Notes: a model not told the origin generated them from the sequence alone. A stretch of DNA of 64,000 nucleotides from Burkholderia lata (GCF_902499335.1 NZ_CABVQK010000011.1:1-64000); one strand, 5' to 3'. Counted from the first letter of the stretch, positions 1 through 11,096 are shown. A program made the numbers and translations.

Positions 1-144
1 CTCCGTCTCTCCGTCTCTCCGTCTCTCCGTCTCTCCGTCTCTCCGTCTCTCCGTCTCTCCGTCTCTCCGTCTCTCCGTCTCTCCGCCTCTCCGCCTCTCC
101 GCATCACCACATCACCACATCACCACATCACCACATCACCACAC
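1..144. repeat. Octanucleotide tandem repeat (18 units, graded variants)
   Basis: An 8-bp unit is repeated without interruption from the first base: CTCCGTCT ten times (1-80), CTCCGCCT twice (81-96), one hybrid CTCCGCAT (97-104), CACCACAT four times (105-136) and CACCACAC (137-144). The order suggests point mutations that were then amplified by slippage. The unit is not a multiple of three, no gene spans it, and the + strand is entirely pyrimidine-rich in the first 96 bases. The array may continue left of the window. It lies about 315 bp upstream of the peptide-binding protein gene. Confidence 0.95.
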
Positions 145-459
145 CGACGCCTGGCCGCTTCACTGCTTCGATTCGCGGCACGCCCGCACCGCTCCCGCGC
201 CGTCCCCGACGCACCGCTGCCCAGCATCCCCGGCGCCAGCTCTCCTCGGCCCGCGACCTCCTCCGCCCCTGCCGCCCCAACACCCGTTCCGTCGCGAACG
301 CAGTCGTTTTTCGGTCAATTCACCGCGTTCAGGCGCCTTTTTTCACGCGTCGCGCGCTTTGACGGTATGCTATTCGCCAGCCGCGCCGGCCCTGTCCGAT
401 TCCGGGCCGCGCCCGCATCCCGTCACCCAGCAAAAAACACAAGCCACGTGGGAGATCCT
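145..459. other. Intergenic region upstream of peptide-binding protein
   Basis: No supportable gene lies here. The first half is C-rich and low in complexity; the last 150 bases are less GC-rich and probably contain the promoter of the downstream gene. TATGCT at 366-371 could be a -10 hexamer, but no convincing -35 at a normal distance is visible. A GGAG ribosome site precedes the ATG at 460. Confidence 0.5.
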
Positions 460-2055
460 ATGCAGGTCAAGCTGTTCGCCGCGGCCACGCTCGCCGCCGC
501 CCTCGCCGCCCCCGGCCTCGCCGCCGCCAAGCCGCTCACCGTGTGCACGGAATCGAGCCCGGACGGCTTCGACGTCGTGCAGTACAACTCCCTCGTCACG
601 ACCAACGCATCGGCCGACGTGATCTTCAACACGCTCGTGTCGTACGACGAAGCCGCGAAGAAAGTCGTGCCCGCGCTCGCCGACAAATGGGACGCGAGCG
701 CCGACGGCCTCACGTACACGTTCCATCTGCGCCCGAACGTCGCGTTCCAGACCACCGACACCTTCAAGCCGAGCCACGCGCTCGACGCGGACGACGTCGT
801 GTTCACGTTCTCGCGGATGCTCGACGATTCGAACCCGTGGCACAAGGTGGCCGGCGCGAGCGGCTTCCCGCACGCGCAGTCGATGGGCCTCGTGAAGCTC
901 GTGAAGTCGGTCACGAAGGTCGACGACAGCACGGTGAAGTTCGTGCTGAACGAGCCGAACGCGACCTTCGTACCGATCCTGACGATGGGCTTCGCGTCGA
1001 TCTACTCGGCCGAATACGCGGACCAGCTGCTGAAGGCCGGCAAGCAGGCCGACCTGAACGCGAAGCCGGTCGGCACCGGCCCGTTCGTGCTGAAGAGCTA
1101 CACGAAGGACGCGCTGATCCGCTACGACGTGAACCCGACGTACTGGGGCACGAAGCCGAAGGTCGACCGGCTGATCTACGCGATCACGCCCGACCCGTCG
1201 GTACGCCTGCAGAAGGTGAAGGCCGGCGAATGCCAGATCGCGCTGTCGCCGAAGCCGCAGGACGTACTCGCCGCGAAGGGCGAAAGCGCACTGAAGGTCG
1301 TGCAGACGCCCGCGTTCATGACCGCGTTCGTCGCGCTGAACACGCAGAAGAAGCCGCTCGACAGCGACAAGGTGCGTGAAGCGCTGAACCTAGCGTTCGA
1401 TCGCGCGACCTACCTGAAGGTCGTGTTCGACAACACCGCCACGGCCGCGAACAACCCGTATCCGCCGAACACGTGGAGCTACGCGAAGGACGTCGCGCCG
1501 TATGCGTACGACCCCGCGAAGGCGAAGCAGCTGCTCGCGCAGGCGGGCTTCCCGAACGGCTTCTCGACGACGATCTGGACGCGCCCGACCGGCAGCGTGC
1601 TGAACCCGAACCCGAAGGTCGGCGCGGAGCTGCTGCAGGCCGACCTCGCGAAGATCGGCGTGAAGGCCGAGGTCAAGGTGATCGAATGGGGCGAGCTGAT
1701 CAAGCAGGCGAAGCTCGGCCAGCATGACATGCTGTTCATGGGCTGGGCCGGCGACAACGGCGATCCGGACAACTACCTGTCGCCGCTGTTCAGCTGCAAT
1801 GCGGTGAAGTCGGGCATCAACTTCGCGCGTTTCTGCGACACGCAGCTCGACAAGCTGATCGCCGACGGCAAGTCGACCGCCGACCAGGCCAAGCGCGCGA
1901 AGCTGTATGAAGCCGCGCAGAAGATCATCCACGACCAGGCGCTGTGGATTCCGCTCGGCTACCCGACCGCGGCCGCGCTCACGCGCACGAACGTGAGCGG
2001 CTATCACGTGAGCCCGTTCGGACGGCAGAACTTCACGACCGTCGCCGTGCAGTAA
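460..2055 (+). CDS. Peptide ABC transporter substrate-binding protein (DppA/OppA family)
   Basis: This is a 531-residue periplasmic binding protein of the SBP_bac_5 family, which captures di- or oligopeptides for an ABC importer. Residues 1-23 form a signal peptide with an Ala-rich core and an AAA cleavage site before KPLTV. The mature start with its early Cys (LTVCTESSPDGFD) and the later stretch GWAGDNGDPDNYLSPLF are typical of dipeptide-binding DppA-like proteins. The ATG at 460 was chosen over upstream in-frame ATGs because it has a GGAG site and begins the signal peptide. No permease or ATPase genes follow, so it is an orphan binding protein here; partners may lie left of the window or elsewhere. 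The exact ligand (dipeptide, haem, glutathione) cannot be told. Confidence 0.88.
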   Translation: MQVKLFAAATLAAALAAPGLAAAKPLTVCTESSPDGFDVVQYNSLVTTNASADVIFNTLVSYDEAAKKVVPALADKWDASADGLTYTFHLRPNVAFQTTDTFKPSHALDADDVVFTFSRMLDDSNPWHKVAGASGFPHAQSMGLVKLVKSVTKVDDSTVKFVLNEPNATFVPILTMGFASIYSAEYADQLLKAGKQADLNAKPVGTGPFVLKSYTKDALIRYDVNPTYWGTKPKVDRLIYAITPDPSVRLQKVKAGECQIALSPKPQDVLAAKGESALKVVQTPAFMTAFVALNTQKKPLDSDKVREALNLAFDRATYLKVVFDNTATAANNPYPPNTWSYAKDVAPYAYDPAKAKQLLAQAGFPNGFSTTIWTRPTGSVLNPNPKVGAELLQADLAKIGVKAEVKVIEWGELIKQAKLGQHDMLFMGWAGDNGDPDNYLSPLFSCNAVKSGINFARFCDTQLDKLIADGKSTADQAKRAKLYEAAQKIIHDQALWIPLGYPTAAALTRTNVSGYHVSPFGRQNFTTVAVQ

Positions 2056-2254
2056 CGCGACCCTCGCGCGTGGCACGCAAGCGACGGTGCGTCGGGCCGT
2101 CGCTTGCGGCCCGCGCGCCGCGCTTGCTACACTGCGCGCTCATTCCTCATACCGGACGCCAGCCAAAGTGAACAACTAAGCCTTCCCAAAATGTTTTCGC
2201 CGCCGTGCCACGCACGCCGCGCGCGAAGGTCTTCACGCATTTTCGGAGGTGCTT

Positions 2255-3901
<1,647 letters not shown>

Positions 3902-3917
3902 GGAGCACGCAGCGGTG

Positions 3918-4997
3918 TCAGCCGGCGGTGCGGAACCGCAGCACGCCGTCGTCGCCCTGCTCGCGCACGAGTTCGCTCGCGAGCCACAGCAGGTTCAGGT
4001 GCGCGAGCGCCTCGCCGAGCGCGAACGTCATCTGGTGGATGTCGAGCTCGCGGCGGCGGAACATGATCGGCACGATGTCGGCCGCGCTCATCGGCTTTTC
4101 CGCGCATGCGACGCGTACTTCGGCCAGGCGCGCGTCGTGGTGTTCGCGCAGTTGCGTGATGCGCGTGCGCACGCCGCGGAACGGCTTGCCGTGCGACGGC
4201 AGCACCAGCGTGTCGGGCGCCATCGTCTCGTAGCGGCCGAGCGACTGCAGGTACAGCGCGAGCGGGTTTGCTTCCGGTTCGAGGTCGAATACCGACACGT
4301 TCGTCGAGATGCGCGGCAGCACCATGTCGCCGGAGATCAGCACGCCGTCCGCTTCGCTGTGCAGCGCGCAATGTTCAGGCGAATGGCCGAAGCCGGTCAC
4401 GACATGCCACGTACGCGCGCCGATCGTCACCGCGTCGCCTTCACGCAGGCGCCGGTAGCGCGGCGGCACGGCCGGCACGAGATCCGCGTAGTAGCTGCGG
4501 CGGTTGCGCAGCTTGTCGAGCGCGGCCGGATCGGTCAGCCCGTGGCGCGCGAAGTGATCGGCCGCGGCCGCGCCGCCCGCGTTCGAGCCGTTGCCGGCCG
4601 CCATCAGGCAGCCGAACATGTACTCGCCGAGCGTCATCCACAACCGCACGTTCCAGCGGCCCTTGTCGCCGCCTTCGCACAGCCAGTTCGCGAGGCCGAA
4701 GTGATCGGGGTGGCAGTGCGTGACGAGCACGCGCAGCACGGGCAGGCCGTCGAGATGCGTGTCGAAGATCTGCTCCCAGTGCGTGCGGATCGCATCCGAC
4801 GAGATCCCGCAATCGACGATCGTCCAGCCGGCCTGCCCGTCGATCTCGTCGCGCAGCAGCCAGAGGTTGATGTGATCGAGCGAGAACGGCAGCGGCATGC
4901 GCAGCCAGCGCACGCCGGGCGCGACCTCGAACGTGTCGCCCGCGGCAGGCAGCGTGTCGGCGAAGGGATAGTCGAGTTGGTGTTCCAGTGCGTTCAT
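3918..4997 (-). CDS. MBL-fold metallo-hydrolase
   Basis: A 359-residue metallo-beta-lactamase-fold protein. The zinc-binding signature THCHPDHFG appears about a third of the way in, preceded by the TIVDCGI strand; GFGHSPEHCAL supplies the next His, then ISGDMVLP the bridging Asp. Substrates of this fold include thioesters, lactones and glutathione adducts, and the sequence does not decide among them. The roughly 110-residue C-terminal extension with conserved HHDARLAEV and a winged-helix-like end resembles the LACTB2/beta-CASP-less hydrolase group. It is convergent with the ABC-F gene (16 bases apart) and divergent from aceK. Confidence 0.85.
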   Translation of the reverse strand: MNALEHQLDYPFADTLPAAGDTFEVAPGVRWLRMPLPFSLDHINLWLLRDEIDGQAGWTIVDCGISSDAIRTHWEQIFDTHLDGLPVLRVLVTHCHPDHFGLANWLCEGGDKGRWNVRLWMTLGEYMFGCLMAAGNGSNAGGAAAADHFARHGLTDPAALDKLRNRRSYYADLVPAVPPRYRRLREGDAVTIGARTWHVVTGFGHSPEHCALHSEADGVLISGDMVLPRISTNVSVFDLEPEANPLALYLQSLGRYETMAPDTLVLPSHGKPFRGVRTRITQLREHHDARLAEVRVACAEKPMSAADIVPIMFRRRELDIHQMTFALGEALAHLNLLWLASELVREQGDDGVLRFRTAG

Positions 4998-5301
4998 CGG
5001 TGGGGCGTCTCGTCGTTATCGGTGCGAATGCGCGCCGGCGGCAGGCCGTGGCGGGCGTTCCGTCGATTCTATCGCCGTCCCGAGGAACGCGTGCCCGGCG
5101 GCCAGCGCCCCGTCAAAAAAAGTTCGTGCCAGAATCGGTTCCGTACCCGTATCTTTACGCGAAGATGCACCGAACGGCACCCAACGGCGGATAACCCGCC
5201 GCCAGCCGGCCGGCCGCGCAACGCCGCGAAGTCCTTGAACCGCCCGCTTGGGCGCTAAAATGGCGAGTGCTTACAGCCCCTCCCGAACGAGCCTGCACGC
5301 G
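4998..5301. other. Divergent intergenic region between MBL hydrolase and aceK
   Basis: About 300 bases with no credible gene. The most promoter-like element faces aceK: TTGAAC at 5235-5240 and TAAAAT at 5256-5261, separated by a short 15-base spacer that contains the dyad GCCC-GCTT-GGGC. The short spacer and the dyad suggest a regulated promoter. Nothing comparable is seen facing the hydrolase. Confidence 0.35.
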
Positions 5302-7119
5302 ATGAATCACTTCCCCAAACTGCTGTCTTCGCAGATCGGTTTCGACGTCGCGCAGACGATGCTCGAAAACTTCGACCGCCACTACCGGATCTTCCGCGAG
5401 GCGGCCGTCGAAGCGAAGACGCTGTACGAGCATGGCGACTGGCACGGGCTGCAGCGGCTCGCGCGCGAGCGGATCACGTCGTACGACGATCGCGTGAAGG
5501 AATGCGTCGAGGTGCTGGAAGACGAATACGACGCGGAAAACATCGACGACGAAGTGTGGCAGCAGATCAAGCTGCACTACATCGGCCTGCTTACGTCGCA
5601 CCGCCAGCCCGAGTGCGCGGAGACCTTCTTCAATTCGGTGTGCTGCAAGATCCTGCACCGCTCGTACTTCAGCAACGATTTCATCTTCGTGCGCCCGGCG
5701 ATCTCGACCGAGTATCTGGAGAACGACGAGCCGGCCGCGAAACCGACCTACCGCGCGTACTATCCGGGCACCGACGGGCTCGCGACCACGCTCGAGCGGA
5801 TCGTCACGAACTTCCAGCTCGAGCCGGAATTCGACGATCTCCCGCGCGACATCGCGTGCGTGATGCAGGCGATCCACGACGAATTCGGCCACTTCGACGA
5901 AGCGCCGAATTTCCAGATCCACGTGCTGTCGTCGCTGTTCTTCCGCAACAAGAGCGCATACATCGTCGGCCGCATCATCAACGCCGACCGCGTGCTGCCG
6001 TTCGCGGTGCCGATCCGCCACGTGCGCCCGGGCGTGCTCTCGCTCGACACCGTGCTGCTGCGGCGCGACCAGCTGATGATCATCTTCGGCTTCTCGCACT
6101 CGTACTTCCTCGTCGACATGGGCGTGCCGTCCGCGTACGTCGACTTCCTTTGCACGATCATGCCCGGCAAGCCGAAGGCGGAGATCTACACGTCGGTCGG
6201 CCTGCAGAAGCAGGGCAAGAACCTGTTCTATCGCGACCTGCTGCACCACCTGTCGCACTCGAGCGACCGCTTCATCATCGCGCCCGGGATCAAGGGCCTC
6301 GTGATGCTCGTGTTCACGCTGCCGTCGTTCCCGTACGTGTTCAAGATCATCAAGGATCACTTCCCGCCGCCGAAGGAGACGACGCGCGCGCAGATCATGG
6401 AGAAGTACCAGCTCGTGAAGCGCCACGACCGCCTCGGGCGGATGGCCGACACGCTCGAGTATTCGAGCGTCGCGCTGCCGATCGCGCGGCTCGACCACGC
6501 GCTCGTGCGCGAGCTGGAAAAGGAAGTGCCGTCGCTGCTCGAATACGAGGACGGCAATCTCGTGATCGAGCACCTGTACATCGAGCGCCGGATGACGCCG
6601 CTCAACCTGTACCTGCAGAACGGCTCCGATACCGACGTCGAGCACGGCGTGAAGGAATACGGCAACGCGGTGAAGGAGCTGATGAAGGCGAACATCTTCC
6701 CGGGCGACATGCTGTACAAGAACTTCGGCGTCACGCGCCACGGCCGCGTCGTGTTCTACGACTACGACGAGATCGAGTACCTGACCGACTGCAACGTGCG
6801 CCGCGTGCCGCCGCCGCGCAACGAGGAAGACGAGATGTCCGGCGAACCGTGGTATACCGTCGGCCCGCACGACATCTTTCCGGAGACCTACGGGCCTTTC
6901 CTGCTCGGCGACCCGCGCGTGCGCGACGTCTTCATGAAGCATCACGCGGACTTTTTCGATCCCGCGCTGTGGCAGGCCAGCAAGGACAAGCTGATACAGG
7001 GCGAATTGCCCGACTTTTATCCGTACGACACCGCGCTGCGCTTTTGCATGCGCTACCCCACGCGCTTCGGCGCGACGGACCAGAATGATGGTACAGGCGA
7101 CGCGCAGCGCGCCGCCTGA
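5302..7119 (+). CDS. aceK: Isocitrate dehydrogenase kinase/phosphatase
   Basis: A 605-residue bifunctional enzyme that phosphorylates and dephosphorylates isocitrate dehydrogenase, switching carbon between the TCA cycle and the glyoxylate shunt. The ATP-binding stretch APGIKGLVMLVFTLPSFPYV and the active-site segment VFYDYDEIEYLTDCN closely match the E. coli enzyme. The start MNHFPKLLSSQIGFD is the usual Burkholderia N terminus; in-frame ATGs at 5260 and upstream would add an unrelated tail. The protein is slightly longer than E. coli AceK (578), as usual in this genus. No aceA or aceB is adjacent, unlike the enterobacterial aceBAK operon. Confidence 0.97.
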   Translation: MNHFPKLLSSQIGFDVAQTMLENFDRHYRIFREAAVEAKTLYEHGDWHGLQRLARERITSYDDRVKECVEVLEDEYDAENIDDEVWQQIKLHYIGLLTSHRQPECAETFFNSVCCKILHRSYFSNDFIFVRPAISTEYLENDEPAAKPTYRAYYPGTDGLATTLERIVTNFQLEPEFDDLPRDIACVMQAIHDEFGHFDEAPNFQIHVLSSLFFRNKSAYIVGRIINADRVLPFAVPIRHVRPGVLSLDTVLLRRDQLMIIFGFSHSYFLVDMGVPSAYVDFLCTIMPGKPKAEIYTSVGLQKQGKNLFYRDLLHHLSHSSDRFIIAPGIKGLVMLVFTLPSFPYVFKIIKDHFPPPKETTRAQIMEKYQLVKRHDRLGRMADTLEYSSVALPIARLDHALVRELEKEVPSLLEYEDGNLVIEHLYIERRMTPLNLYLQNGSDTDVEHGVKEYGNAVKELMKANIFPGDMLYKNFGVTRHGRVVFYDYDEIEYLTDCNVRRVPPPRNEEDEMSGEPWYTVGPHDIFPETYGPFLLGDPRVRDVFMKHHADFFDPALWQASKDKLIQGELPDFYPYDTALRFCMRYPTRFGATDQNDGTGDAQRAA

Positions 7120-7174
7120 CGCCCACGACACCGCACCGATTGCGACCCGATTTCCGTCAACGGAATCCACACCG

Positions 7175-7942
7175 ATGAACACCCAAGACAATCCGCTTTC
7201 ACACCTGTTCGACAACAACGACGCCTGGGTCAAGCACAAGCTCGAAGACGACCCGCAATTCTTCGCGCGTCTCGCCGACCAGCAGGCGCCGGAATATCTG
7301 TGGATCGGCTGCTCGGATTCGCGCGTGCCCGCGAACGAGATCATCGGCCTGCCGCCGGGCGAAGTGTTCGTCCACCGCAATATCGCGAACGTGGTCGTGC
7401 ACAGCGACCTGAACTGCCTGTCCGTGATCCAGTTCGCGGTCGACATCCTGCGCGTGAAGCACATCATGGTCGTCGGCCACTACGGCTGCTCGGGCGTGAA
7501 CGCCGCCCTGCTCAACCGCCGTGTCGGCCTCGCCGACAACTGGCTGCATCACGTGCAGGACGTGCGCGAGCGCCACGCGGCGCTGCTCGACGAATGGCCG
7601 GTGGGCGAAGCGCGCTATCGCCGCCTGATCGAGCTGAACGCGATCGAGCAGGTCGTCAACGTGTGCCGCACGACGATCGTCAACGATGCGTGGGCGCGCG
7701 GCCAGTCGCTCACCGTGCACGGGCTCGTGTACGGCGTGCACGACGGCCGGATGCGCAACCTCGGGATGGCCGTGTCGAACTTCGAAGCGCTCGGCGAGAC
7801 CTACACGCGCTGCGTGGCCGCACTCACCGCCGGCGGCGAGCATGCACCGGCCAACGACATGATCGCGGCAGACGCCGCGCGGCTCGAAGGCGTCGCACAG
7901 GCTGTCGCCGCCACGCTGAAGCCGTGCGACGACGCGAAGTAA
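7175..7942 (+). CDS. can: Beta-class carbonic anhydrase
   Basis: A 255-residue zinc enzyme that interconverts CO2 and bicarbonate, supplying bicarbonate to carboxylases in the cytoplasm. The zinc ligands and catalytic dyad are all present: C46 and D48/R50 in CSDSRVP, H102 and C105 in HYGCSGV. The ATG at 7175 gives the normal family N terminus (MNTQDNPLSHLFDNN); an upstream in-frame ATG at 7085 overlaps the end of aceK and would add 30 atypical residues. The gene follows aceK by 55 bases in the same direction and may be co-transcribed with it. Confidence 0.95.
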   Translation: MNTQDNPLSHLFDNNDAWVKHKLEDDPQFFARLADQQAPEYLWIGCSDSRVPANEIIGLPPGEVFVHRNIANVVVHSDLNCLSVIQFAVDILRVKHIMVVGHYGCSGVNAALLNRRVGLADNWLHHVQDVRERHAALLDEWPVGEARYRRLIELNAIEQVVNVCRTTIVNDAWARGQSLTVHGLVYGVHDGRMRNLGMAVSNFEALGETYTRCVAALTAGGEHAPANDMIAADAARLEGVAQAVAATLKPCDDAK

Positions 7943-8053
7943 CGCCGCTGGCTGCGCGACGGCAGCGGCGCCGGCGCGCAGCCGCGCGCCCCATCGAACG
8001 GATCTGATCCCGGCGCCGCCGCCAAGGCGGCGCCAAGCACAGGAGCGACGGGC

Positions 8054-8731
8054 ATGAAAACCGCATTGATCGTCGGAGCATCGCGCGGCCTCGGCCGCGA
8101 ATTCGTCCGCCAATACCGGCGCGACGGCTGGAACGTGATCGCCACCGCGCGCGACGACGCCTCGCTCGACGCGCTGCGCGCGCTCGGCGCGCAGGCCCAT
8201 GCGCTCGACATCACGCAGCCCGAGCAGATCGCGGCGCTCGGCTGGAAGCTCGACGGCGAGCGGCTCGATGCGGCCGTGCTGGTGTCGGGCGTGTACGGGC
8301 CGCGCACCGAGGGCGTCGAGACGATCACCGCCGAGGATTTCGACGCGGTGATGCATACGAACGTGCGCGGACCGATGCAGTTGCTGCCGATCGTGCTGCC
8401 GCTCGTCGAGGACGCGCGCGGCGTGCTGGCCGTCGTGTCGAGCCGGATGGGCAGCATCGCCGAGGCGACCGGCACGACCGGCTGGCTGTACCGCGCGAGC
8501 AAGGCCGCGCTGAACGACGCGCTGCGCATCGCGTCGCTGCAAACGCGCCACGCCGCGTGCATTTCGCTCCACCCCGGCTGGGTGCGCACCGACATGGGCG
8601 GCGCGCAGGCCGCGATCGATCCGGAAACCAGCGTGACCGGCATGCGCCGCGTGATCGCCGAATCCGGCGCGGACGTGTCGCAGGCAAACGGCCGTTTCTT
8701 CCAGTACGACGGTATCGAGCTGAGCTGGTAG
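8054..8731 (+). CDS. Short-chain dehydrogenase/reductase
   Basis: A 225-residue NAD(P)-dependent SDR. The nucleotide-binding motif GASRGLG is at residues 8-14 and the catalytic pair Y146/K150 lies in YRASK, with the Ser in VVSSRMGS just upstream. The small size and the HPGWVRTDMGG segment match the C-factor-like or classical short SDR group, many of which have unknown substrates. AGGAG precedes the ATG. It is a single gene after the carbonic anhydrase, 111 bases away. Confidence 0.9.
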   Translation: MKTALIVGASRGLGREFVRQYRRDGWNVIATARDDASLDALRALGAQAHALDITQPEQIAALGWKLDGERLDAAVLVSGVYGPRTEGVETITAEDFDAVMHTNVRGPMQLLPIVLPLVEDARGVLAVVSSRMGSIAEATGTTGWLYRASKAALNDALRIASLQTRHAACISLHPGWVRTDMGGAQAAIDPETSVTGMRRVIAESGADVSQANGRFFQYDGIELSW

Positions 8732-8768
8732 GCAGCCGACAACCTTGCGTCGTTAATTCCTGTTTCGC

Positions 8769-9206
8769 ATGATTTTGAACCGACCTGACGCGTGCCCGTG
8801 CGGCGGCGCGTCCCCCGCTCCCGCCGGCAAAGCGCCGGCGCCCCGTTATGCGGCCTGCTGCGGCCGCTTCATCGACGGCGGCGAAGCCGCGCCGACCGCG
8901 CTCGAGTTGATGCGCTCGCGGTATAGCGCGTACGTGCTCGGCGCGACCGACTACCTGCGCGCGACGTGGGCCGCGCGCACCTGCCCGCCCGATCTCGACA
9001 CCGACCCCGAAGCACCCGACGCGCCGCGCTGGCTCGGCCTCGCGGTCAAACGCCATGCGCCGCTCGACGAACGGCACGCGGAGGTCGAATTCGTGGCTCG
9101 CTACAAGGTCGGCGGGCGCGCTTACCGGCTCCACGAGACGAGCCGTTTCGAGCGCGACGAGCACGGTTTCTGGCGCTACGTCGACGGAGAAGTAAGTGAA
9201 CGTTGA
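8769..9206 (+). CDS. YchJ-family protein (UPF0225, SEC-C motif)
   Basis: A 145-residue protein with the SEC-C-type metal-binding cluster at the N terminus (CPCGG and CCGRFI) followed by the NTF2-like YchJ domain with the conserved ELMRSRYSAYV and a C-terminal FWRYVDG. The family is conserved in many proteobacteria but has no established function. It starts 37 bases after the SDR stop and may be in the same transcript. No clear ribosome site is seen before the ATG. Confidence 0.85.
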   Translation: MILNRPDACPCGGASPAPAGKAPAPRYAACCGRFIDGGEAAPTALELMRSRYSAYVLGATDYLRATWAARTCPPDLDTDPEAPDAPRWLGLAVKRHAPLDERHAEVEFVARYKVGGRAYRLHETSRFERDEHGFWRYVDGEVSER

Positions 9207-9244
9207 CAAATAGTTGCTGTGTCAGACGCCGGGTAATTCCCGCA

Positions 9245-9274
9245 TTGCACAACCCGAATTTGTCGGGCTACGAT
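9245..9274 (+). promoter_or_regulatory. Possible sigma-70 promoter for secreted hydrolase
   Basis: TTGCAC at 9245-9250 and TACGAT at 9269-9274 are separated by 18 bases and lie 38 bases upstream of the hydrolase ATG. The spacing and hexamers fit a moderate sigma-70 promoter; this is by eye only. Confidence 0.35.
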
Positions 9275-9312
9275 GACCTCGAATTGGTCATGTTGCATGG
9301 CAGGGCTTACGA

Positions 9313-10584
9313 ATGGCGTTCAGCAAAGTATTGGTGGGATGGATGGCGGCATGTGCGCTGTCGGCCGCTCAGGCCGGTACGCTGCCGAACGCCAATACGG
9401 GCACGGGTACCGGCGTCAGCGGGTCACTTGCCCACGCCGAACGCTTCGACTACAGCGATTCGAACCTGCCGCAGGTCGCCGCCGACCTGAACGAACAGAT
9501 CCTCCGCATTCCGGCCGACGCATCGGGCACCGTTACGCTCGAGGCAACGCTCTTCAAGCCGAACGGCCCCGGCCCGTTCCCGCTCGTCGTCTTCAACCAC
9601 GGCAAGAACACCGGCGATCTCCATCAGCAGCCGCGCAGCCGGCCGCTCGCGTTCGCGCGCGAATTCGTGCGCCGCGGCTATGCGGTGATCGCACCGAATC
9701 GCCAGGGCTTCGCAGGCTCGGGCGGCACGTACCAGCAGGAAGGCTGCAACGTCGGCAAGAACGGCCTCGTGCAGGCGGCCGACGTCGACGCGACGGTGCG
9801 CTACATGTCGCGCCAGTCGTATGTCGATGCGTCGCGCATCGTCGTCGCCGGCACGTCGCACGGCGGCCTCGTATCGGTCGCGTACGGCACCGAAGCCGCA
9901 CCGGGCGTGCGCGGCATCATCAACTTCTCCGGCGGGCTACGCCAGGACCTCTGCGACGGCTGGCAGAAAAACCTCGTCGACGCGTTCGACCAGTACGGCG
10001 CGCGCACGGCCGTGCGGTCGCTGTGGCTGTACGGCGACAACGATTCGGTATGGACGCCCGGGCTCGTCGCGCAGATGCACGACGCGTACGTATCGCACGG
10101 CACGCAGGCCCGGTTCATCGATTTCGGCCGCTACAAGGACGACGCGCACCGGCTGATCGTCGATCGCGACGGCGTGCCCGTGTGGTGGCCGGCCGTCAAC
10201 GCGTTCCTCGCGCAGCTGAACCTGCCGACCTCGGTGCGCTACGCAGTCGCGAACCCGCACGAGCCGAAGGCGAGCGGCTATGCGTCGATCGACGCGGTCA
10301 ATGCGGTGCCGTTTGTCGACGAAGCCGGCCGCGAAGGCTATCGCCGCTTCCTGAACCAGCATCCGAGCCGCGCGTTCGCGGTGTCGTCGGAAGGTGCATG
10401 GTCGTGGGCCGAAGGCGGCGACGACCCGATGGCGCTCGCGCTCGACAACTGCGCGAAGCAAGATGCGGGCGCTTGCCGGCTGTATGCGGTCAACGACCGG
10501 GTCGTGTGGAACACGACGCAGACAGCCGACAACGACGACAGCGACGCACGCGGCACCGATACGCCGGCGCTGGCTTCGCGTTGA
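9313..10584 (+). CDS. Secreted alpha/beta hydrolase (dienelactone-hydrolase-like)
   Basis: A 423-residue exported protein. Residues 1-21 form a signal peptide ending SAAQA. The mature part contains the nucleophile elbow GTSHGG with S182 and upstream PLVVFNHGKNTGD, the usual oxyanion-hole strand of alpha/beta hydrolases; the Asp and His of the triad probably lie in LYGDNDSVWTPG and YKDDAHRL. It resembles the periplasmic dienelactone-hydrolase or prolyl-oligopeptidase-like family; the substrate is unknown. The last 100 residues extend beyond a minimal hydrolase fold. A strong hairpin terminator follows directly. Confidence 0.82.
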   Translation: MAFSKVLVGWMAACALSAAQAGTLPNANTGTGTGVSGSLAHAERFDYSDSNLPQVAADLNEQILRIPADASGTVTLEATLFKPNGPGPFPLVVFNHGKNTGDLHQQPRSRPLAFAREFVRRGYAVIAPNRQGFAGSGGTYQQEGCNVGKNGLVQAADVDATVRYMSRQSYVDASRIVVAGTSHGGLVSVAYGTEAAPGVRGIINFSGGLRQDLCDGWQKNLVDAFDQYGARTAVRSLWLYGDNDSVWTPGLVAQMHDAYVSHGTQARFIDFGRYKDDAHRLIVDRDGVPVWWPAVNAFLAQLNLPTSVRYAVANPHEPKASGYASIDAVNAVPFVDEAGREGYRRFLNQHPSRAFAVSSEGAWSWAEGGDDPMALALDNCAKQDAGACRLYAVNDRVVWNTTQTADNDDSDARGTDTPALASR

Positions 10585-10586
10585 CG

Positions 10587-10611
10587 AACGGCGGCCTTCG
10601 CCGCCGTTTTT
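10587..10611 (+). terminator. Rho-independent terminator
   Basis: A perfect 9-bp stem (AACGGCGGC at 10587-10595 with its complement at 10600-10608) closes a CTTC loop and is followed by a T run. It ends the hydrolase transcript. Confidence 0.85.
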
Positions 10612-11096
10612 CGTTTTCCCTCCCCCTTTTTCGTTTCTTCGCAGCCGCGCCGCATGCAGCGTTCGCGGCCGACGTCGCGGACCGTGGCACGCACCGCATG
10701 CCGGCGTGAACACGCCGTCTGGCCGCGCCATGCCCCGGGTGCCCGTCCTCGCCCGCTTGCATTCTTTCTTTCCGATCACGTGGGGGCCACATCGTCCCGC
10801 GCCGCCTTTTCCCCCTTCGCTCCCCGATTTCTCCCCCCGCCGCGCCGCCCGCCCCACGATTTTTTTCGGTTGGGGGGTCTCACTCGAACGTCGTCATCTG
10901 CGCTCATTTCGGGATATCTGAACCGTACCGTTCCGAGCCGCCCCGATCTGCGCCGAACTCCCGTCCGGCAAGGCTTTGCGGCGTTTGTAACCGGTAGTGC
11001 AACGGGTCGCGGAACACGCTAATCTCAGCGCGATTCGTGTCTCGCCGCGCGGCATCCCGTCGATGCCGCGCGGCCGTTTTATCCCCCGGAGCCGCC
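10612..11096. other. Intergenic region upstream of bioA
   Basis: Almost 500 bases without a supportable gene. Long C-rich and T-rich runs on the + strand (10760-10875) make it low in complexity. The last 150 bases, with TAATCT at 11020-11025, are the likeliest place for the bio promoter, but no -35 at a normal distance is evident. I looked for the BirA operator (TTGTAAACC with its inverted half) and the BioR palindrome (TTATNNATAA) and found neither. Confidence 0.5.

Noticed and set aside
5155..7467. A 770-residue open frame antisense to aceK
   Set aside because: It mirrors aceK and can exactly, is rich in Arg/His/Val as expected for the complement of high-GC codons, and has no recognisable domain.
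10612..10921. Small proline-rich genes in the C-rich gap before bioA
   Set aside because: The frames depend on low-complexity C/T runs, lack ribosome sites and resemble no family.
10980..11030. BirA operator upstream of bioA (TTTGTAACCGG)
   Set aside because: Only a half-match to TTGTAAACC is present and no inverted partner lies 14-16 bases away.
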